Part shown: in pieces, positions 57,401-64,000 of the stretch
How positions within the stretch are numbered: the first letter of the stretch is position 1
How the letters are laid out: each line of letters opens with the position of its first letter
DNA from: Strongylocentrotus droebachiensis
Lineage: Eukaryota; Echinodermata; Echinoidea; Camarodonta; Strongylocentrotidae
Direction: 5' to 3'
Length of the DNA: 64,000 nt
Assembly: GCA_035222895.1 (NCBI GenBank)
Contig: JAVYIG010002739.1
Span: 62,001 to 126,000, forward strand
Position numbers and translations under genes: made by a program
Notes under the pieces: model-generated
Told to the model about the DNA's origin: nothing
Database searches by the model: none
The model's input: the letters and a program-made list of their open reading frames with translations, nothing else

Positions 57401-57950
57401 TAGTTCTAATTTAGGTCTTACAACGTAAGATAACATTAACACATATTTATGAAGAGCTCAATTGCAAAAGGACCTAAATCCATTTGTTTGGATCTTTTTA
57501 CATGGTTAAATAGACAATCACCATTTGCATCATACTGACTATATATTGACCCAAAAGAGCTTCAGGAAGTTTTGGGAAAAATTAATATGAAATTCGTGTT
57601 TTCTTTCATAAGGCCCTATATCCAAAACACTTTTCATGCAAAAGAACCTATATCATTTCATTTATCCCTTTTTTTCTGATTGGCTGTAATAAGTCAGTAC
57701 TGGTTTCATTGACCAATAAGAAATTAGTATAATTATATAAATTATAACAGCCAACTGGGTATACTAGTTTCAGATCTAACAAACAATCCCAGAAATCCCA
57801 CAGGATCAGGTTGTATGTATTGGATAGAGTTCAGAAGGAGTTTTTGGGCGAGGGGAGGGCGAGGGCTGTGGGTAAGATTGTCTCTAAAGCCTAATGCCCT
57901 TCAACAACATATTGAACTAAGGCACTTCTTATTTCTTGAGCATGGGCATT

Positions 57951-60122
57951 TCACCCATCTCCTCTTGCGATACTTCTGACTACATCATCATGTCGACCAT
58001 CCCACTCAGGATTGTACTCTTCATTGCTGTTCTCACATAAGTTATGCAAAATACAGCATGCAATGACCATCCTCGGCAGGTTGCGAAGTTGGCTGTCGTT
58101 CCTTTTCAATTGGCATCTCTAGCTTCCTTTCAATCTGTCAAAGGCGCATTCAATGACCATTCTGGCCCTGCTATGCCTGTAATTAAAAAGTCTCTGTTCT
58201 TGAGATAAAGCTCCTTCATGTGAAAATCCCTTCATCAGCCATGGTAAAAATGGGTATGCTGGGTCACCAAGCAGTACAATGGGAATCTCCACACCACCGA
58301 TAGTGCGAGTATCCTGCAAGTTAATTATTGGGAAATAAAAAAATGGTACATTACTCACAAACATAAAATATTCCGCGCAGTCCAAAATATGCCTCGGACT
58401 GCAACATAATCAGTACATATCTGTATTCCATTTTTCATCCCCAAAATGTTATGAACAATGTATTCAGAACATCAACAAACATTATCAAGTTATAGTAGCA
58501 AGTAGTTCCCACATCACCTACATGTAATGATCTTAATCATGGTCATACATACTCTTACCAAGTTTCACTATGATACCTTATTTGGTTCTCAAGTTATCGC
58601 ATTCACAAGATATTTTAGCACACTTAAACTGCTCGTGATCTTTGACCTTCGACCTCTTGCTCTAAAAATTTAGTCAGTTAATATTTACATGGTCATACAT
58701 AATCTCGGCAAGTTTAAGTATGAATTTATTCCATACATATATATATATATATATATATTTGGCAATTTGTTTGAAATCTAGTGGTAACTTGTAACCAGGT
58801 CGTAAAGGTGTCTTGTGGTTGTTTAATTATTCTGAGAACTACTACTTACATCTAAAAAGAGTGTACCAGCCTGCCCCTTCTCAAAAATAGCAGAGTTGCT
58901 AAATATTATTGCGTCATGGACGCTTCCTGGCCAGCCGACATAGACATCTGTGAACCTGTGACGTGACATAAAGAGGAAAACATCTTTAACATTAATATGC
59001 AATACTGTGAGATCCCAAGTAAGCATGTATATGCTATCCTACAGCCATAGTCTTCAGGAAACGAACATGCACAGTGCCCCTACTTTCAAAGGTGACTAAA
59101 GTATGAATATAGCCAACCTTTATTATGAAGACTTTTTACAGAAATTGGATTAATAATGAAAGGCATACATGAATGAACAATCCTTATCAGGTATTTTTGG
59201 CATTATCTGACAAATTAATCTCTGGATATGAGCACAGATTGTATACAAACTAATTTCTAATCATCTAGATGGAATAAACACAATCAACCTACTATGCAAC
59301 TGTTAATGTCTTCATTTAGATGCGATAGAGGTAAATGAATCATGATCAACTGAATTGTGCTAAAAGTTTTCAAATAACAAATAAAGTAACCTTACCTATA
59401 CCTATAATCAGCAACAGCTTGCAACTGAATGCTGTAATGCACTTTTCTATTGAAGTAGTCGATGGCATCATTCTTAGGAGCTATAATGGGAATATGTGTC
59501 GACTCGACTCGAAACCGGCAATTACATCTTTTAAATCATTTCCCCTTGGAAATTGCAGAAGTTCATGTTGTAGATGGTCCACGATCATTTGGACAGTATC
59601 ATGTATGATGACACATGCTGTGCACCGGGCAACACCAAACACAGTACTAATTGTTCTAAATTCAACATTTGTTGCAAGTCTCCATAAAGTTATCGCAACC
59701 CGTTTTTCAACTGAGATGGCATCCCTCATGTGAGTGTTCCCCCTTTCAATATGTGGCGTCAGTCTGTCGCACAACCAAAAGAATGTTTCTTTCCTCATCC
59801 TGAAATGCTCCCTCCACTCACCGTCACTCAGTTCACGTAGCATCTCCTCCCAAACTGCTGCTGTTCGAGATCGTATCAACAATTGACGTCGAACACGTTG
59901 CCCATCCTCATTGATGCCAAAAGCAGCAAGCAAGGCCAGCAAGACATATTGCTGTTTGAGCAGCAGAAAACGACGTTGATTTCTCATTCCTCTAATTCGA
60001 CGCAAACGTCGTCGATGGACTATCATTGCCTCATCCTGTCTCTGCAGAAACCTACATTGTAGCTGCATCATCGATACCGACATCAACTGCAAAAATATTG
60101 CCAACTGATTGGCATTCATCAT
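57951..60122 (-). pseudogene. PIF/Harbinger DDE transposase gene (3 coding exons), inactivated
   Basis: Exon 1 (60122-59396) follows a good acceptor (TCTCTTTTCAG) and starts MMNANQLA. It includes a basic region (HRRRLRRIRGMRNQRRF), WREHFRMRKETFFWL, and a helix-turn-helix-like stretch around residues 140-180 (WRLATNVEFRTISTVFG). It ends at donor GTAAGG. Exon 2 (58955-58850) encodes FTDVYVGWPGSVHDAIIF, donor GTAAGT. Exon 3 (58313 on) has the second catalytic Asp in LLGDPAYPFLPWLMKGF and the Glu in RMVIECAFDRLKG. Phases join. Damage: between GFES and HIPIIAP the segment holding the first catalytic Asp is deleted with a frameshift (near 59507), and a TAG replaces the Trp after DRLKGS (58119). The frame otherwise runs to 57951. 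Its cut-and-paste role is known from the family; this copy cannot do it. Confidence 0.9.
58530..58765. repeat. repeat and (AT)n in transposase intron 2
   Basis: TCATACATACTCTTACCAAG and TCATACATAATCTCGGCAAG head two related blocks (58551, 58683), followed by an AT run at 58736-58760. Looks like a small non-coding repeat within the intron. Confidence 0.5.
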
Positions 60123-60224
60123 TGCTGTTCAGGTAAATCTGAAAAGAGATTGCAAAAGTACATGTAAACTCAGGATTGTACTCCTCCTTGCTGTTATCAG
60201 GTATGCAAAGATAACGCTAAAATC

Positions 60225-60436
60225 ATTGGCCCAAATTCACAAAGGAGGTTTAGATTTAACCCACGGTTTTATAAACCGTAGGTTATTTAGCCTAGGTTTG
60301 AATTTAACCCACGTTTTAAACCTCGCTTTTATTCACAAAGCGAGGTTTAAATAACATATGGTCTAAATTTAACGCACGGTTTAAATCATGGATTAAACCG
60401 TGGGTTGAATTTGAACCTTCTTTATTAATTCAGGCC
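60225..60436. mobile_element. MITE with GGCC...ATTCACAAAG-type ends
   Basis: The left end GGCCCAAATTCACAAAGGAG and the complement of the right end (GGCCTGAATTAATAAAGAAG) match over about 45 bp, continuing through AACCCACGGTTT. The interior holds further CCACGGTTT/AAACCGTGG palindromes. Non-coding, 212 bp, just upstream of the transposase leader. Confidence 0.75.
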
Positions 60437-60798
60437 ACTGTAAGAAGGTAATCTGAAAGGATGTAAACATTATCCTGGTAGATCTAGATCTAATTGAGAT
60501 TTTAAAGTGTTTTTCATTCACATGTTATTTTTTTTCTTGTTTAACTACCGGTAGTCATCGTCGTTATCGATATATGGGAGTGAGGTATAGTCTTGTAGAT
60601 CTCTTGGTTGTCTTCCAAGATATAAGTTCAATTGTCAGTTTACAACTTAAAACGTAGTGCAGAATGCGTGGAAGTCAGGTTACATAAAATCGCGGCGTCA
60701 AAGAAATGGACAAACATGAAAACGACAAAGGCTTGTCGGCAGGGTGAGTCTGGCATAGCCTAAGACTAGGTACAGTTACAAACAAAATTATCAACTTT

Positions 60799-60916
60799 GG
60801 GTTGAAGCCGCCCCTTGAATCCACCAGAATTGCAGGTCTCAACCCACCTCGCGGCTTCAACCCTGCAACATTATGTTGTGTAAACGGGATCTGATCCGCC
60901 TCGAGGGTTGAAGCCA
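60799..60916 (+). repeat. GATCCGCCTCGAGG repeat, locus 2
   Basis: CACCAGAATTGCAGGTCTCA, ACATTATGTTGTGTAAACGG and GATCTGATCCGCCTCGAGGG match the second unit at 49035-49148. It directly precedes promoter module copy 2. Confidence 0.8.
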
Positions 60917-60920
60917 TGTG

Positions 60921-61033
60921 GGCCGACGTGAGCAGCCAATGAAAATGGTAGTACTGATATGCGCGCATAGCTTTCCTTTAAGCGCAACCTTACAAGTATA
61001 AATAGGCCGCGCGTATATGTTACTGGACCCCCA
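60921..61033 (+). promoter_or_regulatory. CCAAT/TATA promoter module, copy 2
   Basis: Near-identical to 49886-49995: CCAAT at 60936-60940 and TATAAATAG at 60997-61005. It points away from the transposase gene (minus strand), so if it is active it does not drive that gene. It ends at TATGTTACTGGACCCCC like copy 1. Confidence 0.55.
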
Positions 61034-61046
61034 GCTGACGTCATTA

Positions 61047-61541
61047 GGCGGTGTCACACAGAGGCCAAAAATTCGAATTTTAGTTATCCGGTTTTTAATT
61101 ATCCTCTTTTTGGCTGTCTGACATCAATTATCCCTTCAAAAATCCCTTCAAAAAACCTCATATGAAGCAAGATAATTCTCTCTTGAAAGGATTTTTCAAG
61201 GTTTTTTTTAAGGTATTTTTCTGTCTGACACCAATGTTGAAATAATCCCTTTAAAGATCAGTGTAAGTTTAACGTGATTGGCTGGCATAGGGTTTTAAAC
61301 GCGCTATCATAACCTGCGCACAATTATATTAGCGCGCATTTAATGATTGAATGTGTGATGTCACAATGCTTATCTACCTAAACGGCACATGCGCAATGGT
61401 CTATCAAAAATCCGGATTTTAGTTATCCGGATTATTCGTAGCCTGTCTGTCACCAGTCTGTCACCGACGTAATTGAATAAACCAGATTTTTAAAATCTGG
61501 TTTATTCAAGATGGGAAGGGATTTTTCTGTGTGACACCGCC
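61047..61541. mobile_element. MITE with 16-bp perfect ends, TA flanks
   Basis: Ends GGCGGTGTCACACAGA (61047-61062) and TCTGTGTGACACCGCC (61526-61541) are perfect complements, with TA on both sides. Subterminal ATTTTAGTTATCCGG repeats occur near 61077 and 61412. 495 bp, no coding sequence. TA target duplication suggests a Tc1/mariner-type mobiliser. Confidence 0.85.
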
Positions 61542-61545
61542 TATT

Positions 61546-61686
61546 GTGATCCGTCTCGAGGGTTGAAGCCGCCTTTTTTTTCTGCTGTGTAAACACGATC
61601 ACATTTGCGCGCTTTAGAGGCTTCAACCCCCTCGCGGCTTCAACCCGGCTTCAATCCTCGAGGCGGATCACTGTGTAAACACGGTA
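61546..61686 (-). repeat. GATCCGCCTCGAGG repeat, locus 3 (palindromic)
   Basis: Begins GTGATCCGTCTCGAGGGTTG and ends with the complement CAATCCTCGAGGCGGATCAC, then GTGTAAACACGGTA, the complement of the start of locus 1. Both ends of the repeat are seen here, so the family behaves as an inverted-repeat element. Confidence 0.75.
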
Positions 61687-62015
61687 TATATGGCTGACAA
61701 ATAAATCTCAAGTTTAATAAGGCTTAATTTAGTGCGCACACATAGCTATAGATATAGCAAGCGCACTAATTACCTCTAGGCCTATACCCATTTACGCATA
61801 GTGCTGCGCAAGAATAGGCTCATGCTCACGCAGTATTAAGCACTCTAACCTTTACGCGCACTACTGCGCTCTGAAAACGAGCTCAATAGTACTGGAAAAT
61901 ATTGCACTCCTTTTCATGAAAACGAGTGCAATAGGCTCAGTAAATGAATCACACGTGACCGCGCATGACAAATCTTTTGATTAGGATCTGAGATTGAGTT
62001 GTATAAACTAGCATA
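61687..62015. other. non-coding between repeat and right arm
   Basis: Several short GCGCACTA/TAGTGCGC and CGAGTGCAATAGGCTCA-like repeats. No gene. Confidence 0.4.
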
Positions 62016-63050
62016 ATTGGCTGCGCACGTCGGCCCACCCTTTTAACTAATGAATGATACATGAAGTATGCAAATATTGATCAACAGTAGTATAAAGCCA
62101 TTATTAAGTAGTCAGTAGATTTTATTATACTTATTTATGTTTATATTTTCTCAGTTGTTTAGTTAGTTTAGTTTATCAGCATTTAAATGTATGCATTATT
62201 CTTATCTGACAAGTTTGTTCTATTAGGACATACTCATTAGCTACTCATGAGGGACCTTAAATCCACAAGCCTTGCTTTCAACCAAGGTCACCTAATCCTT
62301 CTATTGTAACGCCATATTACGTTAAACTTGTTATATTCATGTCATATTTGTAAAGTGTGTTATGAAAGAAAGATAAATAAACTTGAAACTTGAAACTTAA
62401 ACTATAAATTAAGAATGTTAATCAACAAGAGCACATGCTTCTCGTTAATTCAGAGCAAATTAATTAATATTTGTCACAAATTATTAACCAAATGAAAGAA
62501 AATGTTATATTTATAATTGTCAAAATATTCACAAGAGAGACAAAGAGGAGAAAGAGAAAGGTTATTTTCATAAATTCGTCACAATACTAAATACTGATAG
62601 TTTTTATAAGCAGCTAGCGTATCAAATTCATTTCAGATACCTGTTAACTCTCATGAATCTAGACTAGGCCTAAGGCTATACGGTTAAATTAACCATGTTG
62701 TTACTGTTATTTTATAATAGTAGTATGCTATTAGTAATAATGTAAATTAAATTAGCTAAATTTATTCTTATATTTTTACTTGAAGCAAATTTAAAGCTTT
62801 TACAGGAACTCTGGTTTTAAAGGAAAACATTCCTAGTGACGGACATGTTGCCTGGCATGTTCTATCTCAACAATTCATATTGGCAATTAAAAAAACTTGA
62901 GGGTTTCCTCGCGGACAACCGTACTTGAACGTTATTCATATGACACACATTAAATACATGGTAACCAGGGTAACATTAATAATGGTGTATTCGATGTTTC
63001 AAAGAAGCATTAAATATGGTATCTTTCATTTCAATAAAGTGAAAATATTG
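62016..63050 (-). repeat. right inverted arm of the Harbinger region
   Basis: Complement of 49307-49905. Contains extra sequence absent from the left arm: the retroposon at 62097-62402 and about 200 bp near 62825-63005. Confidence 0.85.
62097..62402 (+). mobile_element. short LINE 3'-end retroposon with TATAAA TSD
   Basis: TATAAA flanks both sides (62091-62096 and 62403-62408). The insert ends AATAAACTTGAAACTTGAAA, matching the CTTGAA-type tails of the CR1-like LINEs here. The left Harbinger arm has the empty site, which confirms the boundaries. 306 bp, no coding sequence: a strongly 5'-truncated LINE copy or a SINE using its tail. Confidence 0.8.
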
Positions 63051-63300
63051 TAACAAATCAGGGGTTTGGTATTGGGAGGTCCCCCCACTCAGTGTTATTT
63101 AGGGTACGCGTATGCTTGTACCCTCTTTTTGAAAAGACCCCCTATCTGAGCACTGCCAACATTTCCGAACCCCCCTTTCGCGGGCTTTTCACGGGCTTTT
63201 CCTGCCTTGGAGACCCCCCTAAATCAGGAACGCTGCTCAATGTACCCCCTATCTCAGGACATGCAGACACCCCCCCCCCCCTCTCATCTCAGATAAGCTG
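63051..63300. repeat. C-rich degenerate repeat
   Basis: Loose units around GACCCCCCTATCTCAGGA (63137, 63212, 63245) with a C-run at 63271-63282. The open frame here has no recognised domain. Confidence 0.5.
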
Positions 63301-64000
63301 TCATTACTGGTTGGCACTTCTTCAAGTTCTTCTTCTTGATCATTTTGAAGCACAATTTTTTTTAGGGCTTCAATATTACACCATATCACAGACACTGATA
63401 ATATGTAGGGCCTTGCATCTCAGATTTAACATTGTTAAACGATCCCTTTAATACACAGCCAGGATAGTATTACTAATGCAGCTGTGTGTGAATTAGGGTA
63501 GCCTACACTAGGCCTACAGTAAAAAACTACATAGGTCTAGATCCAAGTCCCACATATTCATTTTCATGGGTGTAGGAAAATGAGTTTGAAAGTGTTACTA
63601 TTGCGATCAACTTTAGGGCAAACTACTCACCTGAATGTGCCACCCTGTGAGCCACAGGTAGACAGCCACAATATCCACAACGAGGAGACTGTGGGTCCTG
63701 CTCAAAGACGTCGCAATCATGACAATTTTGGCAGGGCCCACGCCTCATACCCCATCTTGATGCCCCGGCTTGATACCGAGCCTAGCCCGATATGCATGCT
63801 GAGCGTGCAGCTAGCGGATGCGCCGTACAGACTATACGTTCTGTTGTTATCTCTCTCTCTCTCTCACACACAGATTTTGAGAAGTCCGTACTGCCGCCGT
63901 ACTGGGACGGCCCGAGTGCATGGGACTCAATGTTTTTACTTTTCATAATGAAATGATCCTGAATGAGCTTTCAAAACTAGCAGGAATTTCTGAAATCTGA
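63301..64000. other. non-coding, no gene supported
   Basis: An open frame at 63580-63948 has no recognisable domain and includes a CT microsatellite (63850-63866). I cannot support it as a gene. Confidence 0.35.

Larger units (their letters stand above)
49307..63050. mobile_element. fossil two-gene PIF/Harbinger-type transposon with nested insertions
   Basis: Between inverted arms lie a Myb/SANT-like gene (51442-53153, plus) and a PIF/Harbinger DDE transposase gene (57951-60122, minus), the two-gene set of this superfamily. The arms match in inverted orientation. TAA lies just outside both proposed ends (49304-49306, 63051-63053), which fits the TWA target preference, but the terminal bases are not a typical GG/GC start, so exact ends are uncertain. 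Younger insertions: Foldback-like element, LINE, Tigger-like MITE, two MITEs, a short retroposon. The 13.7-kb span is mostly due to these. Both genes are broken, so no autonomous function remains. Confidence 0.65.

Noticed and set aside
59335..59733. Plus-strand open frame of 132 codons
   Set aside because: It is antisense to transposase exon 1, whose minus-strand frame has clear family motifs.
63580..63948. 122-codon frame near the right edge
   Set aside because: No domain recognised, it includes a CT microsatellite, and no splice or promoter context supports it.

Overview
This is eukaryotic, intron-containing, AT-rich DNA with no bacterial features. The mix of CR1-like and L1/Tx1-like LINE remains, a tRNA-derived SINE, a PIF/Harbinger DNA transposon, many inverted-repeat elements, long poly-G/poly-C runs and GA/CA/GAA microsatellites resembles a marine invertebrate nuclear genome. 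An echinoderm or other non-vertebrate deuterostome is my guess, but the species cannot be fixed from the sequence. I find no complete host gene. Nearly every protein-like stretch is a broken transposable-element gene; the one host-like candidate is a short possible first coding exon at 39675-39802.

Layout. 0-9 kb: non-coding DNA with an inverted-repeat element (936-1412), a SINE (2234-2440), a LINE reverse-transcriptase fragment on the minus strand (2712-3530), a 3-copy tandem repeat (6540-6870) and several hairpins. 9-22 kb: LINE remains at 9265-10660, 16742-18440 and 18590-21416; the last carries a 556-bp MITE flanked by TTAA inside its endonuclease domain. Between them lie repeat families (11.4-12.4 and 14.3-15.7 kb) that recur at 21.8, 24.3, 25.4, 26.5 and 28.9 kb. 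26-38 kb: an inverted minisatellite (26935-27500), a minus-strand LINE (27783-28873), a foldback element (30085-30866), a poly-G inverted-repeat element (32544-33336), and LINE remains at 34325-35150 and 35515-38290. The last LINE is split by an insertion holding four hairpins that look like histone mRNA 3' stem-loops. 38-49 kb: a possible exon, a MITE with 27-bp perfect ends (41164-41620), a tandemly duplicated coding-like unit, a 1.44-kb foldback element (44005-45444), a polypurine tract, and a ~116-bp satellite that captured a SINE and was amplified with it (46621-47860).

49-63 kb is the most coherent region: an old two-gene PIF/Harbinger-type transposon. A Myb/SANT-like (MADF/MSANT-type) gene on the plus strand (51442-53153) and a DDE transposase gene on the minus strand (60122-57951) face each other. 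Both keep usable splice sites and both are broken by frameshifts, a deletion of the first catalytic Asp region, or a stop. They lie between long inverted arms (49307-49905 and 62016-63050) and hold nested younger insertions: a Foldback-like element with minisatellite arms, a LINE with poly(A) and a target-site duplication, a Tigger/pogo-like MITE, two other MITEs and a short retroposon. In living relatives the Myb-like protein and the transposase act together; here neither could be made intact, so the copy is a fossil.
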